DNA of 64,000 nt, taken from contig AP019702.1 in the NCBI GenBank assembly GCA_006739055.1, forward strand, positions 5,109,388 through 5,173,387, written 5' to 3'. The stretch's first letter is position 1, and the number at the start of each line of letters is the position of its first letter. This document shows, in pieces, positions 53,936 through 61,659 of the stretch. The stretch comes from Allostella vacuolata. GTDB lineage: Bacteria > Pseudomonadota > Alphaproteobacteria > ATCC43930 > Allostellaceae. The notes under the pieces are model-generated. The model was not told where the DNA came from. It was given only the letters and a program-made list of their open reading frames with translations, and did not search any database. The translations under genes and the position numbers were made by a program.

Positions 53936-54196
53936 ATGATCAAGATCCTCGCTTCCGCCACCGTCGCCAGCCTGCTCGCCTTCGGTGCCGTCGCCGCCCC
54001 CCTGTCGCTCGACGAGGGCAAGTTCGGGATGAACCAGGACCAGGGCAAGTACGGCGCGCTGGTCGACGAAGGGAAGTTCGGTGCCAATGCCGACGAGGGC
54101 AAGTACGGCCGCAACACCGACGAGGGCAAGTACGGCGCCAACGTCGACGAGGGCAAGTTCGGCCGGCTGGCCGACGACGGACTTCTCGGCCGCTGA
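53936..54196 (+). CDS. Tiny exported protein built of seven 9-residue DEGK(F/Y)G repeats
   Basis: This 86-residue protein has a Sec signal (residues 1-21, MIKILASATVASLLAFGAVAA). The rest is seven consecutive nine-residue units, each xxxDEGK(F/Y)G with small changes (second unit QDQGKYG, last unit ADDGLLG). The aromatic residue is F, Y, F, Y, Y, F, then L. Ribosome site AGGAGG stands 6 bases before ATG 53936, one of the strongest in the window, so it is probably well translated. A strong hairpin terminator follows. It is monocistronic, between fcl and envelope SGNH genes. I do not recognise a family; a wall-, metal- or polysaccharide-related role is only a guess. Confidence 0.75.
   Translation: MIKILASATVASLLAFGAVAAPLSLDEGKFGMNQDQGKYGALVDEGKFGANADEGKYGRNTDEGKYGANVDEGKFGRLADDGLLGR
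54002..54190 (+). repeat. Seven 27-base coding repeats
   Basis: The stretch is exactly 7 x 27 bases and encodes residues 23-85. Units share the core gacgagggcaagt(a/t)cgg with drift at the first three codons. The conserved protein core with varied third bases indicates selection on the peptide rather than very recent duplication. Confidence 0.85.
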
Positions 54197-54306
54197 ACCA
54201 CCCCGAGACCCCGCGGCCGGTCCACCGGGCTTCCCCGAGCCCAGGCCTCCCCCGGCCTGACGTCGGTTCCCCCGACCGACCGGGCCGGTCGCACCCCCTT
54301 CCCCCG

Positions 54307-54336
54307 AACGGGCCGCGGAGCAATCCGCGGCCCGTT
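54307..54336. terminator. Strong bidirectional hairpin terminator
   Basis: A perfect 13-base-pair stem (AACGGGCCGCGGA / TCCGCGGCCCGTT) closes on a GCAA (GNRA) tetraloop. It is flanked by A on the left and T on the right, giving short U tracts either way. It lies between the repeat-protein gene and the converging SGNH gene and would serve both. Confidence 0.75.
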
Positions 54337-54349
54337 TCGCGTCCGGCAG

Positions 54350-55096
54350 TCAGCGCCCTTCGCCGCCCTGGGCCTGGTTCGCGGCCATCCGCTCCAGCAC
54401 CTGGTCGGCGACGAGCCGGTAGCCGATCTCGGCGAAGTGGGCGCCGTCGTCGGCGCGCAGGCGGCGCGGTCCGCGGCCGGTGTCGGGCAGGTAGGCCATG
54501 TAGCCCCCGTCCGGCCCCTCGACCAGCGGGGCGATCGGGATCCAGTGCTCGCTGCGCGCCACCACCCGCTCCTGCTGGAGCTGGTTGATCGCCTGCATGC
54601 CGCGGTTGTTGGTCGAGTCGCGCAGGACCGGCAGCGCCACCCAGTAGAGCGGGATGCGGGCGGCCTTGACCACGTCGATGAGCTCGTCGATCCGCTCCGC
54701 ATAGACCCGGACCCAGTCGGGGGACCCGAAATCGTGGCGCCGGCGCGTCTCCGGGTCGACGATCGCGCGGAAATCATTCAGCCCCATCCACAGGACGACC
54801 GCGTCGAGGCGGCGGTCCGCCACCATGCCTTCGAGCTTGGTCTTCCAGTTCAGGTCGTGGTAGCGGGTGAAGCCCGTCGAGTGCGCCCCGGCCGGCAGGA
54901 CCGTCAGCGCGCCCGTCTGCTTGGCCCGGACGGACAGGGACGAACCCAGCCCCTGGGCCAGCGAATCGCCGATCACCGCCACCCGCAGGAGCGAGCGGGG
55001 CGGCGGGTCGCCCTCCGCGGCGAACGCCGGAACGGCAAGGGAGGCCAGGGCGACGGCGGCGGGCAGCGCCAACAGCCGTCGGCGGCTGACGATCAT
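54350..55096 (-). CDS. Exported SGNH/GDSL hydrolase (DUF459-like)
   Basis: This 248-residue SGNH hydrolase has a twin-arginine-like leader (SRRRLLALPAAVALASLAVPAFA). Block I is VAVIGDSLAQGLG with the catalytic Ser, block III WMGLNDFR, and block V DDGAHFAEIGYRL with Asp-x2-His. It resembles DUF459 periplasmic esterases linked to surface polysaccharide modification. ATG 55096 is divergent from the lipoprotein SGNH gene. It may remove or transfer acetyl groups on the fucose-containing polymer suggested by gmd-fcl. Confidence 0.85.
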   Translation of the reverse strand: MIVSRRRLLALPAAVALASLAVPAFAAEGDPPPRSLLRVAVIGDSLAQGLGSSLSVRAKQTGALTVLPAGAHSTGFTRYHDLNWKTKLEGMVADRRLDAVVLWMGLNDFRAIVDPETRRRHDFGSPDWVRVYAERIDELIDVVKAARIPLYWVALPVLRDSTNNRGMQAINQLQQERVVARSEHWIPIAPLVEGPDGGYMAYLPDTGRGPRRLRADDGAHFAEIGYRLVADQVLERMAANQAQGGEGR

Positions 55097-55175
55097 CGAT
55101 CCTCTCCGGTTCAACTGGACCCTCACGATACGGCTGGACACCAGAATGCTCGCGACCGACAGAATACCATCCTGC

Positions 55176-56540
55176 ATGCCCGGATCGAAGGCCATCGCCC
55201 GTTGCGCCAGGTCGGCCGCGTCGGCGCTGGCGGTCCTGCTGGCGCTGGGCGGCTGCAGCACGGGGGCGTCGGCGCCGGTCACCCAGGCGGCGATGACCCC
55301 GCCCGCCGTCCGCAGTCCTGGTCCCTGCGGCACCGACCGCGTCGACCCGGTCCGGCTGGAGGCGATCGCCGCTCCGCGGACTTTGCCGCCGCGCCGCGCG
55401 GCCAGCCGCGAGCAGCCGCTGGCGCCGTTCTACGACGCCCTCGCCCAGCTGGAGCGGCGGCAGGCGGGCGAGCCGGTCTCGATCGTCATCCTCGGCGACA
55501 GCCACATGGCGGGCCACGTCTTCGCCGGCCGCCTGCGCGAGCGGCTGCAGGCCCGCTTCGGCTCGGGCGGGCCGGGGGCGATGCCGGGACGCGCCCAGCA
55601 CCGCGCCTACCGCAACCCGCTGGCCGAGGTGCAGCAGACCGGCACCTGGAACGGCGTCAACAGCCTGCGGCCGGCCACCCCCGGCCCGTTCGGCCTCAGC
55701 CTCTACCGCCTGCGGGCGGAAGAGAGCGGGGCCGCCCTGCTCGCCACCGCCACCGAGCCGTCGGGGCTGGAGCGGCTGGCCGCGTCGGTCGTCCGCCTGC
55801 CGGACGGCGGCCACCTGCGCGTGTCCGCCAATGGCTGCACGCTCGGCACGGTCGCCACCGCCGGGCCGGGCGGGGCGGTCGGGCTGGTCGCCGACCTGCC
55901 GCGCGGCACGACCGAGGTGACGGTCGAAGCGGTCGACGGGCCGGTCGAACTGATCGGCTGGCGGCTCACCCGCGGCCGCGGCCTGGTGGTGGAGAACCAC
56001 GGGGTGAACGGCGCCCAGCTCGCCATGCTGGCCCATCTCGACCCGGAGATCTTCGCGGCCGAGCTGCGCCAGCGCGACCCGGCGCTGGTTGTGCTGGCGT
56101 TCGGCACCAACGAGGCCTTCACCACCGACCTGGCCGAAGGGCGCTACCGCGCGCTGATCGCCGAGCGGGTGGCAGCGTTGCGCCAGGCGGTGCCGCGCGC
56201 TGCCATCCTGATCGTCGGCCCGCCCGATTCGGCGGTCGCCAGCCGCCCGGCTCCGGCCCGCGGGCGGCGGCCGCCGCCCGGCTGCCGCTGGAAGGAGCCG
56301 CCCAGCCTGGCGGCGGCGAAGGCTGCCCTGCGGCAGTCGGCCGCCGACCTGGGCGTCGCTTACTGGGACTGGTCGCGCCTGACCCGGGGGCCCTGCGGCG
56401 TCGACGCCATGACCCGGCGCGACCCGCCGCTCGCCCAGGCCGACCATGTCCATTTCACCGCCGAGGGCTATGCCCAGGCGGCCGAGCAGTTCGCCCGCTT
56501 CCTGATCGACGGCTACGCCCGGCGCCGCAAGACCTCCTGA
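55176..56540 (+). CDS. SGNH-hydrolase-like lipoprotein, AlgJ/AlgX-like acetyltransferase partner
   Basis: This 454-residue protein has a lipoprotein signal ending LALGGC near residue 23, so it is probably a lipid-anchored envelope protein. The SGNH blocks are VSIVILGDSHMAGH (Ser), VLAFGTNEAF (Asn) and DHVHFTAEGYA (Asp-x-His). A beta-rich insert separates blocks I and III. Proteins like this act with an MBOAT membrane protein, which is encoded 28 bases downstream, to O-acetylate an exported polysaccharide. An in-frame ATG at 55146 would add ten residues; 55176 gives the better signal peptide. Confidence 0.82.
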   Translation: MPGSKAIARCARSAASALAVLLALGGCSTGASAPVTQAAMTPPAVRSPGPCGTDRVDPVRLEAIAAPRTLPPRRAASREQPLAPFYDALAQLERRQAGEPVSIVILGDSHMAGHVFAGRLRERLQARFGSGGPGAMPGRAQHRAYRNPLAEVQQTGTWNGVNSLRPATPGPFGLSLYRLRAEESGAALLATATEPSGLERLAASVVRLPDGGHLRVSANGCTLGTVATAGPGGAVGLVADLPRGTTEVTVEAVDGPVELIGWRLTRGRGLVVENHGVNGAQLAMLAHLDPEIFAAELRQRDPALVVLAFGTNEAFTTDLAEGRYRALIAERVAALRQAVPRAAILIVGPPDSAVASRPAPARGRRPPPGCRWKEPPSLAAAKAALRQSAADLGVAYWDWSRLTRGPCGVDAMTRRDPPLAQADHVHFTAEGYAQAAEQFARFLIDGYARRRKTS

Positions 56541-56568
56541 CCCCGAAACCGAACCGCCCGCCGCCCCC

Positions 56569-57972
56569 GTGCTCTTCCCGACGACGCAATTCCTGGTCTT
56601 CTTCTGCATCGTCTTCCTGCTGCACTGGCGGCTGGTGGAATGGCCGCGGCTCGACAAGGCCATGCTGCTGCTGGCGAGCTGGTTCTTCTATGCCTGCTGG
56701 GACGCCTGGTTCCTGCTGCTGCTGATCGGCAGCGCCGCCAACTCCTGGGCGGCCGGCTGCCTGCTCGACCGGCTGCCGCCGGGCCTGGGCCGGCGGGCGG
56801 TGACCGCGCTGTCGGTCGGGATACACCTCGCGACGCTCGGCCTCTTCAAGTACTACGCCTTCTTCGTGCCGGAGCTGCTGGCGCTGGCCGGGTCCGCCGG
56901 CATCGCCCTGCCGCTGCCGCTGGTGGAGATCGTGCTGCCGGTCGGCATCTCCTTCTTCACCTTCCAGGGCATCTCCTACGTCGTCGACGTGGCCCGCGGC
57001 GACGCGCGGGCGGCGCGCGACCCGCTCGACGTCTTCCTCTACATCTCCTTCTTCCCGCACCTGGTGGCCGGGCCGATCGTCCGCGCGGCGCATTTCCTGC
57101 CGCAGCTGGCGGAGCGGCTGCGGCCCGCCCGGGTGCCGCTGGCCATGGCGGCGCTCCTCATCCTGGGCGGCCTCTTCAAGAAGATGATCGTCGCCAACGG
57201 CCTGGCGACCGACCTGGTCGACCCGGTGTTCGCCGACCCCTCGGCGCACGGCGCGCTCGACCTGTGGCTCGCCACCTACGGCTATGCGGTGCAGATCTAC
57301 TGCGACTTCTCGGCCTATTCCGACATCGCGATCGGCGTCGCCGCCCTGCTCGGCTTCCATTTCCCGCGCAACTTCGACCAGCCCTACCGGGCCCGCTCGC
57401 TGGCGGAGTTCTGGCGGCGCTGGCACATCTCGCTGTCGAGCTTCCTGCGCGACTATCTCTACCGGCCGCTCGGCGGCAACCGCCGGGGGCCGCGCCGCAC
57501 CATGGCCAACCTGCTGGTGGTGATGCTGCTGGGCGGGCTGTGGCACGGGGCCGCCTGGACCTTCATCCTGTGGGGCCTGCTGCACGGGCTGGTGCTGGCG
57601 GCCGAGCGGCTGGCCGGGTGGAAGGGTATCGTCACCGGCTGGCGCGGCGTCCTGGCCGCGATCGTCGCCTTCCATGTCGTCTGCGCCGGCTGGATCCTGT
57701 TCCGCAGCCCGACCGTCGCCGGCGCGGCCGAGATCTTCCTGGGCCTGTTCGCCGCCGGCCCCGCGGCGCAGCGCGCCACGCCGTACGCCGTCGGGCTGAT
57801 CCTGCTCGGCCTCGCCCTGCACTGGCTGCCGCCCGGCTGGCTCGGCCGGCTGGAGCGGCGGGTCGGCGCCTGGCCCGCCTGGGCGCTCGGCCTCGCCGCC
57901 GGTGTCCTGCTGGTCGCGATCGATGCCGCCGGCCCGGACGGCGTCGCCCCCTTCATCTATTTCCAGTTCTGA
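56569..57972 (+). CDS. MBOAT-family O-acyltransferase (AlgI/DltB-like)
   Basis: This 467-residue polytopic protein of the MBOAT family should pass acyl groups from the cytosol across the membrane for polysaccharide O-acetylation. The motifs are LPVGISFFTFQGISYVVDV, FPHLVAGPIVRA, QIYCDFSAYSDIAIG, FWRRWHISLSSFLRDYLYRPLGG and the catalytic His in GGLWHGAAWTFILWG. It starts at GTG 56569. It sits between the SGNH lipoprotein and a small membrane protein, an arrangement like alginate or cellulose acetylation modules. Confidence 0.93.
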   Translation: MLFPTTQFLVFFCIVFLLHWRLVEWPRLDKAMLLLASWFFYACWDAWFLLLLIGSAANSWAAGCLLDRLPPGLGRRAVTALSVGIHLATLGLFKYYAFFVPELLALAGSAGIALPLPLVEIVLPVGISFFTFQGISYVVDVARGDARAARDPLDVFLYISFFPHLVAGPIVRAAHFLPQLAERLRPARVPLAMAALLILGGLFKKMIVANGLATDLVDPVFADPSAHGALDLWLATYGYAVQIYCDFSAYSDIAIGVAALLGFHFPRNFDQPYRARSLAEFWRRWHISLSSFLRDYLYRPLGGNRRGPRRTMANLLVVMLLGGLWHGAAWTFILWGLLHGLVLAAERLAGWKGIVTGWRGVLAAIVAFHVVCAGWILFRSPTVAGAAEIFLGLFAAGPAAQRATPYAVGLILLGLALHWLPPGWLGRLERRVGAWPAWALGLAAGVLLVAIDAAGPDGVAPFIYFQF

Positions 57973-57982
57973 GAGGCGAGCG

Positions 57983-58294
57983 ATGCGCCAGCCCTGGCTC
58001 GAGACCGGCGACCCGCCGCCCGGCGCGCCGCCCGACCTCTTCACCCGGGCGAGCCCGGTCACCAGCGCCCGCCGGACCGGCCTCGCCATCGCGCTCGCCG
58101 TCCTGGTCCTCGTCCTCGGCACGACGGCGGAGCAGGCCAAGGCGGTCTGGGACCTGCCGACCTGGCCCGGCACCGACCACCTGATCGCCGCCGTCGAGCA
58201 TCTCGACGCCGCCGCCCGCGCGATCGGCCTCGACCAGCCGCACGAAGCCCTGCGCGCGCTGGCGCGCCGGCTGCAGGGGGCGCCGGGGGATTAG
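57983..58294 (+). CDS. Small single-pass membrane protein in the acetylation cluster
   Basis: This 103-residue protein has a proline-rich cytosolic N-terminus ([14 protein letters not shown]), one hydrophobic helix ([20 protein letters not shown]) and an alpha-helical outer part ([20 protein letters not shown]). GAGAGGCGAGCG precedes ATG 57983, 10 bases after the MBOAT stop. No family is recognised. Position suggests an accessory subunit of the MBOAT-SGNH pair. Its stop overlaps the converging queC stop by 4 bases. Confidence 0.75.
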   Translation: MRQPWLETGDPPPGAPPDLFTRASPVTSARRTGLAIALAVLVLVLGTTAEQAKAVWDLPTWPGTDHLIAAVEHLDAAARAIGLDQPHEALRALARRLQGAPGD

Positions 58295-59004
58295 GTCGCG
58301 GCCGCCTCGCGATAGGCGACCCAGCCGGCGCGGCGCAACTCGCAGGCCGGGCAGGCGCCGCAGCCATAGCCCCAGGGGTGGCGCCGGCTGCGGTCGCCGC
58401 GATAGCAGCTGACCGTGTCCTCGACGATCGCGTCGACGAGCGCCGGGCCGCCCAGCCGCTCGGCCAGGCGCCAGGTCGCCGCCTTGTCGCGCCACATGAG
58501 CGGGGTGTGGATGGTGACCCGCCGGTCCATGCCGAGCGTCAGCGCCGCCTGGAGGGCCTTCAGCGTGTCGTCGCGGCAGTCGGGATAGCCCGAATAGTCG
58601 GTCTCGCACATGCCGCCCACCAGGTGGCGGATGCCGCGACGATAGGCGAGTGCCGCCGCATAGGTGAAGAACAGCAGGTTGCGTCCCGGCACGAAGGTGC
58701 TGGGCAGGCCGGCCTCGGTCATGGTGATCTCGGCGTCGCGGGTGAGCGCCGTCTCGCTGATCCGGCCCAGCGTCGACAGGTCGAGCAGGTGGTCCTCGCC
58801 CAGCCGCCGGTCCCAGGCCGGGTCGAGGGCGGCCAGCGCCGCGCGCAGCCGCGGCCGGCAGTCGAGCTCGACGCGGTGGCGCTGGCCATAGTCGAAGCCG
58901 ATCGTCTCCACCCGCCCGAAGCGGTCGAGGGCCCAGGCGAGGCAGGTGGCGGAATCCTGCCCCCCGGACAGGAGGACGAGGGCCGGTTCGGCGGCGAGCG
59001 ACAT
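58291..59004 (-). CDS. queC: 7-cyano-7-deazaguanine synthase
   Basis: This 237-residue enzyme turns 7-carboxy-7-deazaguanine into preQ0 with ATP and ammonia in queuosine synthesis. The PP-loop is [16 protein letters not shown], followed by [11 protein letters not shown] and [16 protein letters not shown]. The zinc-binding cysteines lie in CYRGD and [16 protein letters not shown] 59004 starts at [15 protein letters not shown]; earlier starts would run into the tRNA. No other queuosine genes are nearby. Confidence 0.95.
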   Translation of the reverse strand: MSLAAEPALVLLSGGQDSATCLAWALDRFGRVETIGFDYGQRHRVELDCRPRLRAALAALDPAWDRRLGEDHLLDLSTLGRISETALTRDAEITMTEAGLPSTFVPGRNLLFFTYAAALAYRRGIRHLVGGMCETDYSGYPDCRDDTLKALQAALTLGMDRRVTIHTPLMWRDKAATWRLAERLGGPALVDAIVEDTVSCYRGDRSRRHPWGYGCGACPACELRRAGWVAYREAAAT

Positions 59005-59134
59005 CGGAGGCACCTGGAGGGCGAAAGCGACAGCCCCAGCCATAGCACAGGACGGGCCGCTCTTGCCCCGGCCGCGCCGGCCGACTAGTTTCCCCGCCGT
59101 CCGCCTGCAGCCCCCAGGGCCGCACGGCTGCGGA

Positions 59135-59209
59135 TGGGGCGTAGCCAAGTGGTAAGGCAGCGGATTTTGATTCCGCCATTCCCAGGTTCGAATCCTGGCG
59201 CCCCAGCCA
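59135..59209 (+). tRNA. tRNA-Gln (anticodon TTG)
   Basis: The 75-base cloverleaf starts TGGGGCG and ends CGCCCCA-G-CCA with the CCA encoded. The D arm is GCCAAGTGGTAAGGC. The anticodon stem is GCGGA/TCCGC with loop TTTTGAT, giving anticodon TTG. The T arm is CCAGG-TTCGAAT-CCTGG. The 3' end is repeated at 59779-59789 beyond a lower-GC segment, which suggests use as an integration site. Confidence 0.97.
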
Positions 59210-59789
59210 GTTTCCGCCGCGGATGGGCGGCTGCAGCGTCACTCGCCGCGTGATGTAGGTCGACCCGCCGCGGCTACCATGTCCTCGATAGCCGGGCGAA
59301 GATCATTGTTCTCCTCGATCCGCAGCATCCGGATGTCATTCACGGCGGCCGCGAACCACGGATACCGCCGCGTCAGATCCTGCACCGCAAGCACGCACCG
59401 GACCGGATCCACCTTTTCGGCATCGCCGAAGTAGACGCTTCCCTGCTGACGATCAAAGGCGTGCTCCGCCAGCACGCGCCGGATATCCTCGTAGGCATTG
59501 CGCCATGAAGCATTGTGGTACGTCCGCTCCAGCGTGTCCGTATCCAGATCGAAGGCGATCGCGTACATGCGGCGAGGCCACCCCTTCTCGTTGGGTAGAT
59601 AGCGGGGCGCGTCAGACTCGACGGCACGTGTCGAGATCGGCTTCAGCGCGAGCGCGTGCCGTATCGAACTGCCCGAAGCCAACTTCCGATGTTTCACCGT
59701 TTGGCTCCCAGCGTCGTTGAAGCGCTGTCGGCATCTAATCACTTGGCCGCCGCGAATCAACGAGCATGTCTGCCGCTGGCCCCAGCCAG
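59200..59789. mobile_element. Putative tRNA-Gln-borne islet carrying vapD
   Basis: GCCCCAGCCAG, the last bases of the tRNA-Gln gene plus one, occurs at 59200-59210 and again at 59779-59789. A longer partial match (CTGG before it, with a two-base gap) extends the repeat. My count of 59281-59760 gives about 62% GC, against roughly 70% around it. The only gene between the repeats is the toxin-like vapD. This looks like the remains of an element that integrated at the tRNA 3' end; no integrase is left. Confidence 0.5.
59239..59568 (-). CDS. vapD: VapD-family (Cas2-like fold) endoribonuclease/toxin
   Basis: This 109-residue VapD-family protein shows the opening MYAIAFDLDTDTLERTYHNA, a middle DIRRVLAEHAFDRQQGSVYF and the end VNDIRMLRIEENNDLRPAIE. 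VapD proteins are ferredoxin-fold RNases related to Cas2 and act as toxins or virulence-associated factors in Haemophilus and Helicobacter. An in-frame GTG at 59697, with GGGAG 8 bases before it, would add 43 residues (KHRKLASGSSIRHALALKPI at the front), so the true start is open. No VapX-like antitoxin is seen. It lies 29 bases from tRNA-Gln in a lower-GC islet. Confidence 0.82.
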   Translation of the reverse strand: MYAIAFDLDTDTLERTYHNASWRNAYEDIRRVLAEHAFDRQQGSVYFGDAEKVDPVRCVLAVQDLTRRYPWFAAAVNDIRMLRIEENNDLRPAIEDMVAAAGRPTSRGE

Positions 59790-59880
59790 ACTTTCGATGA
59801 ACCGAACCCCGCCCCCGCACGACCAAGACAGCGAACATCGCCGGCCGTACCATCGGCCGGCCAATGGGGAGCTGTCCGCG
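59569..59880. other. Interval between vapD and lemA
   Basis: The 312 bases hold a possible N-terminal extension of VapD (to GTG 59697), the distal copy of the tRNA-Gln 3' end (59779-59789), and after that normal high-GC DNA leading to the lemA ribosome site (GGGGAG). A short dyad (CCGGCCG...CGGCCGG) sits near 59842-59862. I see no further gene. Confidence 0.4.
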
Positions 59881-60438
59881 ATGGAATGGGTCGTTCTGGG
59901 CGTCGTCGTCCTCGTCATCCTCTATCTGGTCATGGCCTACAACCGGCTGGTCGCCCTGCGCCAGACCACCCACCAGGCCTGGGCCGATGTCGACGTGCAG
60001 CTGAAGCAGCGCCACGACCTGGTCCCCAACCTGGTGGAGACGGTGAAGGGCTATGCCGGCCATGAGCGGCAGACGCTGGAGCAGGTGGTGGCCGCCCGCA
60101 ACGCCGCCGTCGCCGCCAACGGGCCGGCCGAGGCCGGGGCGGCGGAGGCGGCCCTGTCGGGCGCGCTCGGCCGCATCTTCGCGCTGGCCGAATCCTATCC
60201 GGACCTGAAGGCCGCGACCAACTTCCTGGAGCTGCAGCGCGACCTGTCCGACCTGGAGAACAAGATCGCCGCCGCCCGGCGCTTCTTCAACAACGCAGTA
60301 TCGGAGTTCAACGCGGCCATCGAGCAGGTGCCGGCCGTGTTCTTCGCGGGTGCGCTCGGCTTCCGCGCGCGGCCCTTCTTCGAGGTCGGGGCCGAGGAGC
60401 GCAAGGCGGTCGAGGCCGCCCCCAAGGTTTCCTTCTGA
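59881..60438 (+). CDS. LemA family protein
   Basis: This 185-residue LemA protein has one N-terminal membrane helix (VVLGVVVLVILYLVMAYNRLV) and a helical-bundle domain with the family core VQLKQRHDLVPNLVETVKGY, then AATNFLELQRDLSDLENKIA and RRFFNNAVSEFNA. The function is poorly defined, probably membrane-associated. GGGGAG stands 12 bases upstream of ATG 59881. It is followed 31 bases later by an M48 peptidase, a pairing seen in many bacteria. Confidence 0.92.
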   Translation: MEWVVLGVVVLVILYLVMAYNRLVALRQTTHQAWADVDVQLKQRHDLVPNLVETVKGYAGHERQTLEQVVAARNAAVAANGPAEAGAAEAALSGALGRIFALAESYPDLKAATNFLELQRDLSDLENKIAAARRFFNNAVSEFNAAIEQVPAVFFAGALGFRARPFFEVGAEERKAVEAAPKVSF

Positions 60439-60469
60439 TCCGACGCCGATCCAGCCGGAGGACGGAGCC

Positions 60470-61573
60470 ATGATCCAGTCGGTCGGCCTCAAGACCCATC
60501 TCTGGAACAACGCGGCCCGGTCGGTGCTGCTGCTGGCGGGCTTTCCGCTGCTGCTCCTGCTGGTCCTCTATGCGATCGCGATCCTGATAGAGGCCGGCAG
60601 CAGCCCGTCCGTCTGGGCCGGGCTCGCCGCCGCCACCCGCCGTCTGCCCGGCCTGATTCCCTATGCGATCCTGGCCGCGCTCGCCTGGTTCGCGGTCGCC
60701 TGGTTCGCCAACACCCGCCTGATCGGCGCCATGACCGGCGCCCGGCCGGTGACGCGGCGGGAGGAGCCGCGCCTGCACGACATGCTGGAGACGCTCTGCA
60801 TCTCCCGCGGGCTGCCCATGCCGAAGCTGGCGATCATCGAGACCGGTGCGCTCAACGCCTATGCGGCAGGCATGGTGCCGAGCCAGCATGTCGTCGTCGT
60901 CACCCGCGGCCTGGTCGACGCGCTGGAGCCGGCGGAGGTCGAGGCGGTGCTGGCCCACGAGCTGAGCCACATCCGCCACGGTGACGTGCGGCTGCTGGTG
61001 GTGGCGACGGTCTTCGTCGGCATCATCTCGATCGCAGCCGACCTGATCGCCCGCGGCGGGCGGCACATCCGGCTCGGCTCCGGCAGCCGGTCCAGCGGCA
61101 GCCGCAAGGGCAGCGGCGGCGCGGCCATCGTCCTGGTGCTGATCGCGATCGCCTGCATCCTCGCCGCCCGCCTGCTGGCGGTCGCCATCCGCTTCGCCCT
61201 GTCGCGGCGGCGCGAGTTCATGGCCGATGCCGGCGCCGTAGAGCTGACCCGCAACCCCGACGCCATGATCTCGGCCCTGCGCAGGATCGAGGGCCGGTCG
61301 GAGGTGGCGGGCGTGCCGGCCGACATCCGGGCCATGTTCATCGACGATGCCGCCGAGCCCGGCTTCCTCTCCCGCCTGTCGGCCACCCATCCGACGATCG
61401 CCGACCGGGTCGGCGCGCTGGTCGCCTTCGCCGGCGGCCGCGACCCCGGCCCGCGGGTCGAGGCGCCGCCGGCCGCCGATGCCGCACCGGCCGGCGACGG
61501 GACGGCCCCGACCGCCCGACCGATGCGCGGGCCGTGGGCCCCCCTGCCCCTGCCGACCACGAACCTGAAATAG
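60470..61573 (+). CDS. M48-family membrane metalloprotease (HtpX-like)
   Basis: This 367-residue zinc protease has two N-terminal membrane helices (residues 20-40 and 60-80), the HExxH motif in VLAHELSHIRHGD, a third hydrophobic segment (AIVLVLIAIACILAARLLAV) and the third zinc ligand Glu in SRRREFMADAGAVEL. It should cut damaged or misfolded membrane proteins on the cytosolic face. GGAGGACGGAGCC precedes ATG 60470. The Pro/Ala-rich tail (residues 325-367) is atypical. It is paired with lemA. Confidence 0.9.
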   Translation: MIQSVGLKTHLWNNAARSVLLLAGFPLLLLLVLYAIAILIEAGSSPSVWAGLAAATRRLPGLIPYAILAALAWFAVAWFANTRLIGAMTGARPVTRREEPRLHDMLETLCISRGLPMPKLAIIETGALNAYAAGMVPSQHVVVVTRGLVDALEPAEVEAVLAHELSHIRHGDVRLLVVATVFVGIISIAADLIARGGRHIRLGSGSRSSGSRKGSGGAAIVLVLIAIACILAARLLAVAIRFALSRRREFMADAGAVELTRNPDAMISALRRIEGRSEVAGVPADIRAMFIDDAAEPGFLSRLSATHPTIADRVGALVAFAGGRDPGPRVEAPPAADAAPAGDGTAPTARPMRGPWAPLPLPTTNLK

Positions 61574-61659
61574 CCCGCGGCGTAGGATAAGAAGACCGGA
61601 GCCGCGCGCGCCCGCGATTCGCGGCGCCGGATCAGCCGACAGGGAGACCGCATTCCGCC

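Noticed and set aside
54002-54190. 27-base repeats considered as a CRISPR or minisatellite array
   Set aside because: Units are contiguous with no spacers, in frame, and conserve a peptide inside a gene with a signal peptide and ribosome site.
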